Assembly: GCA_036898135.1 (NCBI GenBank)
Contig: CM072511.1
Span: 73,990,119-74,054,118, forward strand
Origin: Oncomelania hupensis
Lineage: Eukaryota > Mollusca > Gastropoda > Littorinimorpha > Pomatiopsidae
Direction of reading: 5' to 3'
Length of the DNA stretch: 64,000 nucleotides
Below the pieces are notes generated by a model. It was given only the letters and a program-made list of their open reading frames with translations. It was not told where the DNA came from and made no database searches. Below, piece after piece: positions 1 to 10,376 of this stretch. A program made the position numbers and the translations under genes. Numbering within the stretch: the first letter of the stretch is position 1; each line of letters begins with the position of its first letter.

Positions 1-600
1 GGTTTCAGTATAAATAGCATCCCCACTTTCTGGAAATTTAGTGCTTTAAATTCCCACTGTCACTGTCTTTCTCCATTGTTCTTTCTCATTCCTACTCTGC
101 TCTATCAATCTACTAAAATACTATCTTCTTCTTCGCTAGACCAATAACTTACCTTTTTTCTTGAAAACTCTTCCGGGACAAAACTCCTCATTTGTGTGTG
201 AGGTCTGTTGGATCAGCTTGGAAAAATTGGACGCTTTTTGCCAGGTGGTCACTGGGGGTTCCTATGATGTTATTATTTGGCAATGTAGGCATTTTATATG
301 TATGTGTTTTGTTGATATTTTATAATGATGTTTATATTCTATTTTGTTTTTGTAAATGGGGGTTCGATAAATTAGAGTATAGCCTCAGCGTCCCCTGCGT
401 GGTATTGTAAAGTGACCTGCTGGTGGAGTGCCTTCACTGTTACCACTAGGGTTGCTTCGGCAGATCTTTTATGCGGATCAGGGGCGAGTCCTCTTTCAGC
501 GAAGTTGTGGTCTTGATTTTGTGGTCCTGATTCGGCTATACGTCCTGATTTGGCTCAGAAGAGTCTGTTGGACCTAAAGCAATAATCATATAATCGTGTT
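1..600 (+). repeat. Dispersed repeat, copy 1
   Basis: Non-coding repeat that recurs at 49395-50640 in the same orientation. Both copies share the segments around 13-120, 285-420 and 430-540. Part of the right end (tggtcctgattcggct and neighbours) also recurs in inverse orientation near 5040-5167 and 41365-41400. It could be an LTR or another non-autonomous element; no ends were defined because the window starts inside it. No convincing gene is present. From 600 to about 950 there is only G-rich sequence and a short TAA run. Confidence 0.6.
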
Positions 601-954
601 GATCACTTTGGCATTTTAAAGGGTTTGTGTGCATGTCAAATACTGTCACCTTTCACTTGACACGTAATACTGTCGCTACATGAATCAGTCCATGAGAAAT
701 GTGAGGGAATGGGGTGGGGGGAGGGGGAGATGCTGGGTGAAGGGACATGGGGTCAGGGGGAAGGGAGTGGTGGGGCGAGTTGGCAGGAGAACTGGAGCGC
801 TTTACTGGGAGACTCACTGTTGAGGGCATTCCAGTTCTTTATGGTTCGTGGCAGAAAAGAGGCAGCTCTATTTAGAGTCCTGCACAAGACTTGTTTATAA
901 TAATAATAATAATGTTCGTCATTGTGTACTGCTTGTTGTGGCTACAGCGTTGGC

Positions 955-1660
955 GTGATATCACCTGTTCCACTTTTCCATTGATGATGGGGCAGTTCGC
1001 AGTGCCACTAATAATCTTGCGAAGAATCTGAAGGCGTGCAGTGCAACGTCGATCCACCATGCTTTCTATTTTCCGTTGTAGATCTGCTGTGAGGGTCCAT
1101 GTTTCGCAAGCGTATAGGAAGATTGAGATGACAAGGGAGCGCAGCAGTCTTACCTTGGAATGTAGACTGATGGTCCTGTCTTTCCAAATGGGCTTCAACC
1201 TTGCCAGGGCAGCAGTTGTTTGTGCGATCCTGGAGGACTTCCTGTTGGGACCCATTGTCTGATACAATGGCTCCTAAATATTTGAAGCTATGCACTGTGT
1301 TAAGGGATAGGCCTTAGACTTTGATGTCCGTGTTGATGCCATTGGTGTTGCTGGTCATCATTTTGGTCTTCTCTGCACTTATTTCCATTCCATAGGCTCT
1401 AGAGGTGGTGTCAAGCCTCTGTACCAGCTGTTCAAGTTCTTTTCCCTCTCCAGCCAATCCATCAATGTCATCCGCAAACGAAGGTTGGAGATTGCTCTAC
1501 CCCCTATGCTGACCGTGCCTTCGTGATCTGCAACAGCATCTGACATAATGCGCTCTAGGAAGATGTTGAACAGAGTTGAAAAGAGTAGGCATCCTTGGCG
1601 CACACCGATTGTTGTTCTGAACCCGTTTCCGATGGCGCTGTTATGGAGGAACTGCTTCAA
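955..1660 (-). mobile_element. RTE-type LINE fragment, copy A (degenerate)
   Basis: The minus strand encodes broken pieces of the reverse transcriptase C-terminal half seen intact at 57796-59034, including the stretches SFKYLGAIVSDNGS and SLVISIFLYACETWTL. Several frameshifts break it. It abuts the Ty3/gypsy reverse transcriptase at about 1660 and is itself not functional. The low-coordinate end, below about 1050, is more divergent from the other RTE copies. Confidence 0.75.
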
Positions 1661-1960
1661 GCAGGAGGAGAAGCTTGGCAAATAGATCGGTTGAGTCCGG
1701 GAGTGGTTAAGGCTGGAACTGCGTTACGGCATTCAGAAGTCTGAAGTCGATGTTCTCCATTTGGCTTTCGCAACAATACAGTGCCTGCGCTGTAGGGTGA
1801 ATTAGACACCGATATGATTCCTGCTGCCAGTAAGGTGTCTATCTCTTCCTTGATGACTCGCTGCTGTGACAGTGGCATCGGATAGAGCTTCTGGCAGACT
1901 GGGGTTGGGTCGGTCACCGTTAGGGTTACTTCGAACGGAAGAGGAGGAGCAGAGTTTGCT
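1657..1960 (-). pseudogene. Reverse transcriptase N-terminal fragment of the gypsy element
   Basis: This minus-strand reading contains YPMPLSQQRVIKEEID and LLAAGIISVSNSPYSAG, followed by VLLRKPNGE. That is the usual entry of a Ty3/gypsy reverse transcriptase, where a proline-rich linker precedes the fingers domain. Upstream (about 1960-2480) a broken linker includes DRPGRTDLVEVT, as typically precedes the domain. A frameshift follows the PNGE motif and the domain stops at the junction with the RTE fragment near 1660. The catalytic aspartates are absent, so it cannot be active. Confidence 0.75.
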
Positions 1961-2500
1961 TGTCTGTTCCCCAGTCTGTGTGGCTGATAACTTTCAAAAC
2001 ATTCAGACCTTTCTGGCAGCTTTTCCTCAGGTATTTAATGTGTGGCAGAAAAGTACATTTGCCGTCAAAAATTATACCCTAACAATAGTAACATTTTTCT
2101 TGTTTAGAAACTTTGGCCATAAACAAGGAGAGAAGGGTTCAAAACCTGGTTCTGTTTGCAATAAAAATGAATTCATTCGGTTTTAGAAAGCGAAAATTTG
2201 AAGAAGTTTTTTTCTACGCATCCCTGAATTTTATCTATGCAAAGCTGAAGTTGACACTAAACCTATGCCAAGGGTTACTTCGACAAGGTCTGTCCTCCCT
2301 GGTCGATCTGTGAGCACAGTCTGATGTTGTCAAATGACCTGTAGTATTTACTGTTGCTGTTTGGCGGTGAGATTTCCATTGAGTATCACATCCTTGTGGG
2401 TCTCTTTGGACTGCAGGGGGTACTCTACGGCATTGGTCTCCATACTCTCTCCTTCCTCAGGGCTATATCCAACGGAGGGGGATAGGGGTTGCCCTATAGG

Positions 2501-4285
2501 TCAACAAGGCAAGTTGGAAGTCATCTTGACATAACAGTCCTTCCTCAGCGATGTGGGGGTCACTGGTTGGTCCATATATTTCTTGCGGAGGTTGATGTGG
2601 TGGTATCGGGCTCTCCCGTTTACCTCTACTTGGTAGACTGTCTTGGATTTCTTGGCAGTCACCGGGTATGGTCCTCTCAAAGCGATGTCCAGCTTGTTGG
2701 TGCCATTTGGAAGTAATAGTAGCACTTGATCGCCAACTTGCAGTTCTCAGTCCTTCGCGTGGCGGTTGTAGTACTTCGCCTGACGGGCTCTTGCCTTCTT
2801 CAGTGCTTCACCAGCTTTCTTCCACTTGGCTTTGAGTGTGTCCTGCAGGTCTGCGACATACTTGGTTGACCTTTAAATGTGTCGTCCACTTTGGCTTCCG
2901 TCAAACTTCTGTGTAGTGCTTCTAATGGTCCTGCTAGTGGTCTAACGAAAAGCAACGTTGACAGGGTGTAACCTGTGGCTGCATGAGGTGTTTTTCGGTA
3001 CGCAAAGAGTGCCGCATTCACGTAGGTGTCCCACGCTTCTGGGTTGTCGTCAGCGACTTTCCTGAGGATGGTAAGAAGGGTACCATTCAGTCTTTCTACC
3101 TGACCGTTGCTGGCTGGGTGGTAAGGTGGCGTGTGCAGAGGTGCCAGCCCCCTAATCTTCTTGTCAGTATTTCCGGACCCGTTTGTCAGTATTTTTTAAC
3201 ACTTGTCAGGATTTTTTTTTTCTCGCAAAACCCAGCCTATGACACTATAAAGTAACGACAGGCGTCCCTCTGAAACAGCAGGCAATTTTCAGTCCTCTAA
3301 AATCACGATGAAAATCAGCTTGTTGAACACCACACTTGTTTTACTCTAAAATCACCATGAAAATCAGCTTGTTGAACACAGCGACGTTTAGTGAGTGCAG
3401 GAGTAAGCCTACTATTATGAGACCAGAAACCGGTGCAGAAGCACCGCTGGCAAAGATAAACGATCGGCAACTTCTCCTCCGTATTTTTATAAAAGCTACC
3501 ATATTTCCGTATTTAATTCACTTGCCGGAATTAAATACGGTTAATCCGTACTGGTTGGCACCTCTGCCTGTGAATGTGATGTACCTGTAGCAACACAAAC
3601 ACCTCTTGCATCAGGCGGCCGGTGGACTGAGATCCATTGTCAGTCCTAATGCTGTCAGGGAATCCCACTCTGGTAAACATGGCAATGAGTGCATCTGCAA
3701 TCTTCCTGGTTTCGATCGCTGGCAAAGGGACTGCTTCGCACCACATCGAACAGGCGTCGACGAGTGTGAGGAGAAATCTGTTCCGCTTCTTTGTCATGGG
3801 CAATGGTCCTACTATGTCTACTGAGACTTGCTGGAATGGAACTACTACTGATGGTCCTAAGGTAACTGGTACAGTGTGATGGCACGGGGAATATTGTTGA
3901 CATTGGTGACAAGATTTCACGTACCGCTTGACATCCTCTGTGGTACCTGGCCAATATTAGTGTGCGCTGATCCTCTGTACCATGGCACCAATTCCCATGT
4001 GTCCGCTGAGTGGCACGTTGTGGCCTAACTCTAGTACTTGGGCTCGAAGGGTGGCTGGCAGTACTAGCTGAGTGTGATCTCCATCTCCTTGTCGATGTAG
4101 CACTCTATCTTCCATGTAGAAGTCTCCTTTGTGAGGGGATGTGTGTGCCTTTGGTAACCTCTGAAAGCACTTGGCTATCGAGGCGTCCTCTTTCTGTGCA
4201 GTTTTGATATCTGCGAGTCCTGGATTCGGGGCTAACTCGGGCTGGGGTGGTTGGGTTTTAGCTTGGGCCCTGGTTTGCACTGCAG
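2501..4285 (-). pseudogene. Integrase of the gypsy element (broken)
   Basis: Minus-strand pieces in order: the zinc-binding region and linker (about 3957-4285, with ELGHNVPLSGHMGIG), the core (3573-3920, with the first catalytic Asp in VDIVGPLPM and the second in IRTDNGSQ), the core end (2800-3127, with NGQVERLNGTL holding the catalytic Glu, and FAYRKTPHAATGYT), then the C-terminal region (2501-2725, GPYPVTAKK and YHHINLRKKY). The core is split by the hAT MITE at 3136-3566. Several frameshifts break it. Length and order match a Ty3/gypsy integrase. Confidence 0.8.
3136..3566. mobile_element. hAT-type MITE in the integrase gene, 6-bp target duplication
   Basis: The element begins CAGAGGTGCCA and ends TGGCACCTCTG, an 11-bp perfect terminal inverted repeat of hAT type. 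Flanks are CGTGTG (3130-3135) and CCTGTG (3567-3572), a 6-bp target duplication with one change. Removing the element and one flank copy puts the integrase core back in frame. Inside is a direct duplication of about 49 bp (roughly 3295-3395) and a palindromic TTAAATACGG-type subterminal motif. There is no transposase. Confidence 0.8.
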
Positions 4286-4289
4286 CTAT

Positions 4290-4472
4290 CTCTACAGTTT
4301 TAGGGGGCGTGCCTAAAAACACATACCTACATCCTAGCACTAGATCATACAGAAGTTTCTGTAAAACCTGCTTGGATCCATCCTGTGACGTATCTGCTCT
4401 CTACTTCTATCCACGCTATTGGGCAAGTGGTTGTCGGTTTCGTCAAGTCTGCTCCTTGTAGCTCGACAGTCT
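4290..4472 (-). pseudogene. Aspartic protease C-terminal half of the gypsy element
   Basis: The minus strand contains a stretch ending VYDLVLGCRYVFLG, like the flap-to-C-terminal part of Ty3/gypsy proteases (hydrophobic-D-LILG motif). It leads directly into the integrase linker. The first half of the same protease lies at 6821-6960, beyond the Mutator-like insertion. Confidence 0.6.
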
Positions 4473-4970
4473 TGTCCGTCAGCAAACTTGTTTTTTCCAA
4501 CCTAGTTCCAGTCATTCGCCCAAAAAGGCAATCACCGAAGTCGAACGAAGCTCTCCGATGTGTTACGAAATGATGCTTGCATGACTACGACTTGTTGACA
4601 TTAAAAATGATCGCTGTTGCTTCTAATTCTGTTTGATTTACACAGATTAGCATTTCGCAACGGTATACTTTGTTATTATCGACCATATTTAATAGTTGCG
4701 TTCCTTGATTTGCATTTTGTTAGTTCTCAGCAGTAGTCTAATAATAGCATAGGCTTAATCTACATTATATACTATAAGTAAGTCTTCGCGCAGTGAAGAA
4801 GCTCACTAGCTGAATAGAATTATTAGACCTGTATTGTTTGTTTTATACGTAAATAAATGTTTAAACTATCTCTATTCTAATTAATAATATTTAGGCCTAT
4901 ACTTTATAATATTTGAATCGTTAAATTTCCAGAGAAAGACGAGTAGGCTAAGCGAATTTTTTTTTTAATA

Positions 4971-5167
4971 ACTCGAGATAAGAGTTAAAATTATAGTTAG
5001 TTAGTTATTCATTGCTTACAGGGTCCAGCGGACTGCAAAGAGCCGAATCAGGACCACAAAATCAATACAACTCGAGATCAGAGTTAAATTAATAGCTAAT
5101 TAGTTATTCATTGCTTACAGGGTCTAGCGGACTGCAAAGTGCCGAATCAGGACCACAAAATCAAGAC
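4971..5167. repeat. Two-copy tandem repeat, unit about 98 bp
   Basis: Two adjacent units share ACTCGAGATMAGAGTTAAA, TTAGTTATTCATTGCTTACA and GAATCAGGACCACAAAATCA. The sequence is related to the right end of the dispersed repeat at 430-560, inverted. Confidence 0.85.
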
Positions 5168-5186
5168 CACAACTTTGCTAGTATTA

Positions 5187-5268
5187 GTAGTAGTAGTAGT
5201 AATAGTAGTAGTAGTAGTAGTAGTAGTATATTTTTTTAGTTAAATCTTTAATTAATTTATTTGCTTTG

Positions 5269-5330
<62 letters not shown>

Positions 5331-5358
5331 GTTTGCTATAATAATAATAATAATAATA

Positions 5359-5420
<62 letters not shown>
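5187..5420. repeat. Trinucleotide microsatellites (AGT)n, (TTA)n and (ATA)n
   Basis: Successive runs of AGT (about 5187-5228), TTA (about 5272-5331), then ATA turning into ATT (5337-5420), inside the Mutator-like element. No coding content. Confidence 0.95.
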
Positions 5421-5422
<2 letters not shown>

Positions 5423-5635
5423 CTACTTTAAAAAAAAAGAAAAGGAAAGAATTGTGTGCTGCTGTGCGTGCTCAATGGTGTAAATATGGTCAGTGACGTT
5501 TTGTTTGTTTTTGCTGAAGTTGGGTGTAACCGGAAATATTCAGATGGTGTTGCTAGTTATTTTTTCTGATAGATTTACCAGTTTTCAGATTATTTATGGA
5601 AATTTCCACATGCCACGCAACAATTTTTTAATATA

Positions 5636-6125
5636 CAGGGTGGAGAACAACTGAATCAAGAAATCTCTGAAATCCGGCCGGTGGGGTCCAGAGGCCAAGC
5701 CCATGTAGGGGGTCCATGGAGGCAAAGCCCCCTGGAAGAAAACGAGTTTATGCAATTTTGAAAGTAATTTAGGGCCTCTCCTGAAAACAAAAAGCACAAA
5801 GTAAACATGAATAGAAACAACAACAAGAATGTTTTATGCACATGCCTTTCAAAAACGTTAAGAATCTTGATTTGTAGGCCTAACAAAGTTTGAGGTCCAC
5901 CACTGTTACACACAAACTCCACATTTCCAATGCAATAGGCTTCTTCAGTTTTTGTCACTTAAGCAGCACCTCAGCTTCTCACAATTACAGGAAAGTGATA
6001 ATTTGAAACCACATATCTGATATCAATTCTTGAAAAATAAAAATCTCGGAACTCAATATTTTTTTCTCGGTAATGCAAATGCCTTCCGCGGAAATCCGCG
6101 GATCCGAGGAAAATTCTCCACCCTG
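5636..6125. mobile_element. hAT-type MITE nested in the Mutator-like element
   Basis: Ends CAGGGTGGAGAA and TTCTCCACCCTG are a perfect 12-bp inverted repeat. The flanks both read AATATA (5630-5635 and 6126-6131), a 6-bp duplication. The 490-bp body has no recognisable transposase. Confidence 0.75.
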
Positions 6126-6820
6126 AATATAGGTTTCTCATTAAAATACATATCATTGAAATAGATATAACAAATTTACTGTATCAGTTAAAAAGAATAA
6201 TATTAGTTAAATAAATAATTGCTTTGGTGCTTGCAATAAAAATGTCACTGTTGTTTGAGACCATTATAAATTTGCTTTGCCTTGTTGTGCTGAAGGGACA
6301 TCAACGTATCCATAGCGCTTTGAAGTTTTGTCATGGTTTTAATGTTGATATAGATGTGAAATCGTTGTATGTGTACATTATGTGTTATGTAGTATTTTTA
6401 CTCTTTATTACTAATTGTGTCAGTATATTAATCATCATAAAATAATAATAATACTAACTGCTTCAAAATGCGAATCTCGACTTGACTTACAACTTGAAGC
6501 TGTGCAGATCGAAATAGAATTAGATCTAGAAGCAACAGCGGCTATTTTTATGCACGGATGTTTCACCACAGGCTCTGAAGTCTTTTCTTTCGTCTTTGTA
6601 AACTCGTGGGCCTCCTACATACATACATAGTATAGTATGTAATTGAGGCCTACGAAAGACGAGACTTCCCAGCCTGTGGTTTCACGTAGTCCTGCCAGCA
6701 TTCGTTCGTAAAACATCGGATAGCTTCGCTCGACTCAGAGAGCTTCGTTCGACTTCGGTAATTGCCTTTTTCAGCGAATGACTGGAACTAGGTTGGAAAA
6801 AATAAGTTCGCTGTCCGTCA

Positions 6821-6960
6821 AGTCCGCGCGGATACAAGAGACTCGCGTACTATGGCGTCGTATGATAGGCCGGTGTCATACAGACAGTTCGCGACTTTAC
6901 CGTTGACCTTGACCGTGTCTGTCACCGAATCTCCGATGGCGTATGGGTTTGTACCGCTGC
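6821..6960 (-). pseudogene. Aspartic protease N-terminal half of the gypsy element
   Basis: The minus strand carries VNGKVANCLYDTGLSYDAIV, with the active-site DTG and a following Ser. This is the first half of the retroviral-type protease whose second half is at 4290-4472. The 9-bp duplication at the Mutator-like insertion accounts exactly for the split. Confidence 0.75.
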
Positions 6961-7249
6961 TTTGAGTACTCTATGAGCTGGCCGGCTCTCGCGCTCGTCT
7001 CTACAGCTAGTGAGCAAAAAATACATTAAAAAAAAACAAAAACAGAGAACACACTCTGCATCGGTGACTGTGATTGTAAGTGTGAGTGTGTGTGCCTGTT
7101 TGTGTGTGGATGTGTGGGGAATCACATTGTTTATTACTGCCTCTCCCCGCTTTTTTACCTGCCCCCAGCCATTTATGTATATGTATTGTACTAATGTTTA
7201 ATGAGTGTGCGAATGTGTGAAGGAGCTCTATGAAGTTCCTTACTAAAAA

Positions 7250-7800
7250 GTACTAAAGAAGTTTCAGGATTGAGATTGAAGGAAAGATACTGCTGAAGTT
7301 TGTTTTGTCCAGAGTGAAATGAAAGGGACAATGCATACTTGAAGAGAATTCCAAACTGTAGGGGCTCAAAAGCAGACTCCTTACACTCTCTACATTAAAA
7401 TGCAAATCCCTTTTGTTGAACCACTCTTGCAAGCGATCCAAATCAAACTGCAACACGTCTTAATTCTTTATGTTCATTGTAGATTTTAGTATCATCTGCA
7501 AATATGGGAATATGAAGAATGTGAAGCTGGCAACTGTCAGAAAATGAATGGAGAGACTTAATGGCAAATAAAAGTGTACTAACTCGGAGAGATACAATGG
7601 AGAGATACAATGGAGAGATACAATGGACCAGACAGAGTTACAGCCTTGAAGAAAAGGCTTGCAGTGTGGGATTGGCGCTACAGATTGAAAGTAGGGTATA
7701 GCATATGGAAGGCTTTTGTTGTTTTTTATAACACGATTTATAGTGAAGGATTTATAATGAAGGTTAAAAACTTTACACATCAAGCTATACCTCTTATCTG
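7250..7800 (-). mobile_element. Degenerate CR1/jockey-like LINE reverse transcriptase remnant
   Basis: Minus-strand pieces include FADDTKIYNEH (catalytic FADD box) followed, in another frame, by LQFDLDRLQEWFNK, the usual order in the palm-to-thumb region of CR1/jockey-type LINEs. Frameshifts break it. A 14-bp unit (gagatacaatggag) is repeated near 7588-7626. I see no gene between 7010 and 7250 or between 7800 and 8372. Confidence 0.6.
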
Positions 7801-8372
7801 ATCTATATTACAACAATGTAATTTTAGCCTGTGTTATCTTAAGGGAGTTAGGTACGTCGATTTGCGCATCGTTTTGCGCATTCATAATTATATCCACGTA
7901 TTCGTGATGTCTTAGTTATTACTATCCCAAAGATTTGTTCATCGTCCCTATGTTGAAGAAACTACAGTGAAATGTTTTTGAACATGCTGAATTATTGCAC
8001 AAAAAATTATTTCGGGAGGTATTTATCAGTATTTGTGTAAATGTAAACACGAAATCTCATGATTACGACATGCCAAAATCGTTCATGATTGTGAATAGGC
8101 CTACGTGAAGTAGTCGTGAACGAAAGTTGAATTTCACATCTAAATTCTCCACCCAGACAAATGCAATGGATGAAATCTTTCACGACATTATTAAACAAAG
8201 TAGACCTATACATCCTGATGTAATATTGATGACAAAATTACTTCAGCTTATCCAAAATTGAGTTGTGATGGTAGGCTAAAAGCGAGCAAGAAGAAAATTA
8301 AGATAAAAAATTCTTATTAGGGAAACAAATCATCTTATTTTTATCATTTTGGAATTATTTTTGTTCACTGAC

Positions 8373-8472
8373 CTGTTTGAGCTGTGTAACTTTGCCTACT
8401 TCACAGTCTTTTAGTCTTTTCTCCCTGGAAACCACCTTCTTCACCACTTCACCCTGCTCGAAAGTACCAAAC
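8373..8472 (-). CDS. NSMCE4A: NSMCE4-like gene, internal exon
   Basis: A 100-bp open exon on the minus strand, bounded by an acceptor (tgttttag) and a donor (GTCAGTGA). It encodes FGTFEQGEVVKKVVSREKR and then KDCEVGKVTQLKQ. Nse4 proteins have a short FGSF/LGSF motif followed by a basic stretch in the middle of the chain, which this resembles. The exon starts in phase 2 (its first base completes a codon) and ends in phase 0. It is placed in the same gene as the exons at 37757-45158 from orientation and similarity alone; the intervening exons were not found. Its first 25 bases and its acceptor are duplicated at 9043-9067. Confidence 0.5.
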
Positions 8473-9302
8473 CTAAAACACATTCAAACAGATGAACAAA
8501 TAAACTGTTCTACAGTCATTAATTGCATCAATCATAAGCAGCAGGAAGTTGAAAGCTGGCAATAATGAATCAATGTCATCACAGCAGCAGCATTTTTCAA
8601 ATGACTAATGTGATTACAACAATGATTAACTTGAGAAGCAAAAGTAGATGGAAGCATTCATTTATTCCATAAACACACCATTCATCTTTATCTTCTAATA
8701 CTTCTATGCAATGAATAATTTCATTTGTATCTGTACCTTTTCAACTGTGGGAGTATTTATTTCAGAGATACAACATCGACATAAACCAATCAAAAATGAG
8801 CTAATAAAACTAGAAGGGCCAAGAACATATGACTCACATGCTCCTTATGGAACTTGTAGTCTTGAACATGAAAATTAGTACCAAGTATAACTGAAAACTG
8901 TGACATCAAAATGCAAATACTGACTTTGATCTTATGATGATCTTGTCCATAAAATGACCCTTACCTCCGGATAGATATGGATACTCATGTATTATCAAAT
9001 AATCTATAGAAAACATGCCAAAAAACAGTGATCTTTGGATCCTTCACCCTGCTCGAAAGTACCAAACCTAAAACACATTTAAACAGATGAACATATAAAC
9101 TGTGTTCTACAGTCATTAATTGCATCAATCATAAGCAGCAGGAAGTTGAAAGCTGGCAATAATGAATCAACGTCATCACAGCAGCAGCATTTTTCAGATG
9201 ACTAATGTGATTACAACAATGATTAACTTGAGAAGCAAAAGTAGATGGAAGCATTCATTTATTCCATAAACATATCATCTTTATCTTCTACTAGTGGTTT
9301 TT

Positions 9303-9324
9303 GTACCCTGGCAAGCCAGGGTAC
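9303..9324 (-). other. Helitron 3' hairpin
   Basis: GTACCCTGGC, AA, GCCAGGGTAC: a perfect 10-bp stem with a 2-nt loop just inside the CTAG terminus. It corresponds to the termination hairpin expected for rolling-circle transposition. Confidence 0.85.
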
Positions 9325-9389
9325 ACAGGTTGCTGTTTAAAATGTAGACAGAGAGACAACTGTTGTCTGCGAGTTTCATTTGGACGATG

Positions 9390-9720
9390 ATACCTCCCCA
9401 TATCCCCCTTGATACCTCACCATACCCCCCCCCCCCCTCTGATATCTCCCCGTCCCCCCCCCATGATGCCTCATCATACCCCCTTGATACCTCCCCGAAC
9501 CCACTTGATACCTCCCCATAACCCCTTGATACCTTTCGTACCCCCCTTGTAACCTACCTGTACCCTCCTTGAGACTTCCCCGTTGATCGCTTCGCAGGTA
9601 TGGATGAAAGGAATCGACCATCACCATACCCCCTTATATATACCCGTATCCCCGTTATGCCTACCCATGCCCCTTTAAACCTACCCGTAGCCCCCTTTTA
9701 CCTACACGTACCACCTCATC
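9390..9720. repeat. C-rich degenerate minisatellite
   Basis: About a dozen imperfect units of roughly 20-24 bp with consensus near GATACCTCCCCATACCCCCT, decaying toward 9720. It is part of the Helitron body. The minus-strand open frame across it is a product of the repeat and not a gene. Confidence 0.85.
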
Positions 9721-9727
9721 CCGATCC

Positions 9728-9753
9728 TTGATAATAATAATAATAATAATAAC

Positions 9754-9793
<40 letters not shown>

Positions 9794-9928
9794 TTGAATA
9801 ATACAAATAGAAATCATAAAAAACGCCAAGGTTTTAAAATAAAATTTGATATAAGATATTATAATTATAATAATAATAATTATTATTATTAGTTTATAAA
9901 TAATAATAATAAAAATAAAAAAAAAAAA

Positions 9929-9970
<42 letters not shown>

Positions 9971-9991
9971 GTACCACCCCATCCCGATCCT

Positions 9992-10056
<65 letters not shown>

Positions 10057-10163
10057 TTGAATATAGAATAATACAAATAGAAATCATAAACACCAAGGTT
10101 TTAAAAGAAAATTTGATATAAGATATAATATTATAAATAATAGTAATAATAATAATAGTAATA

Positions 10164-10231
<68 letters not shown>

Positions 10232-10232
10232 G
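9728..10232. repeat. (TAA)n arrays in a duplicated block
   Basis: Three long TAA runs separated by a repeated spacer (ACAAATAGAAATCATAAA, then CACCAAGGTTTTAAA). The spacer and the GTACCACC-ATCCCGATCCTTG lead-in occur twice (about 9707-9860 and 9969-10130), so the block was duplicated inside the Helitron. Poly-Leu and poly-Ile open frames here are artefacts. Confidence 0.9.
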
Positions 10233-10302
10233 GTAAAAAGCCTAAATTAAAAAGAAAAATATCCATATTGTAGTGGGAAAAAAAAAAACATTAAAAAAAA
10301 TA

Positions 10303-10376
10303 TGGCCCGCGACGGATTCGAACTTGGGTCGCCCTAAACGTTAGGCGAAGGTGTTACCAACTGAGCTATCAATGCT
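10303..10376 (-). tRNA. tRNA-like sequence, probably tRNA-Val(AAC)-derived pseudogene
   Basis: The minus strand has an A-box-like TAGCTCAGTTGGTAACA, an anticodon arm TTCGCCTAACGTTTAGGGCG with AAC in the loop, and a B box GTTCGAATCC, followed by a T run. The acceptor arm does not pair well and the anticodon loop is too long, so this is more likely a tRNA-derived SINE head or pseudogene captured by the Helitron than a working tRNA. Confidence 0.5.

Larger units (their letters stand above)
4482..6811. mobile_element. Mutator-like element (non-autonomous), 9-bp target duplication
   Basis: The element is bounded by a perfect 9-bp duplication TGTCCGTCA (4473-4481 and 6812-6820). Its ends form a long imperfect inverted repeat of at least 75 bp: the left end starts GCAAACTTGTTTTTTCCAAC and the inverted right end starts GCGAACTTATTTTTTCCAAC, with close agreement onward through CGAACGAAGCTCTC. 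Long terminal repeats and a 9-bp duplication are the Mutator/MULE pattern. The 2330-bp body has a 97-bp tandem duplication, trinucleotide arrays and a nested hAT MITE, but no transposase. It splits the gypsy protease. Confidence 0.75.
1657..7010 (-). mobile_element. Degenerate Ty3/gypsy LTR retrotransposon, Gmr1-like domain order
   Basis: Read on the minus strand from high to low coordinates, the element shows an aspartic protease, an integrase zinc-binding region, the integrase core, the integrase C-terminal region, a linker, and the start of reverse transcriptase. Most Ty3/gypsy elements place integrase after reverse transcriptase. Integrase-first order is known from the Gmr1 group. The element is interrupted by a Mutator-like insertion (4482-6811) and a hAT MITE (3136-3566), has many frameshifts, and ends before the catalytic YxDD motif of reverse transcriptase. 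No LTRs were identified. It is a dead copy within host DNA. Confidence 0.7.

Noticed and set aside
192..410. 72-codon frame, hydrophobic and Cys-rich
   Set aside because: Not kept in the second copy of the repeat (49395-50640) and resembles nothing known; a chance frame.
5656..5958. 100-codon minus frame in the nested MITE
   Set aside because: Lies within a 490-bp non-autonomous element and shows no transposase motif.
9716..10266. Open frames of up to 126 codons, rich in Leu and Ile
   Set aside because: They read through TAA/ATT arrays inside the Helitron and have no independent coding sign.
10303..10376. Functional tRNA-Val gene
   Set aside because: The acceptor arm does not pair and the anticodon loop is too long; kept only as a tRNA-like feature.
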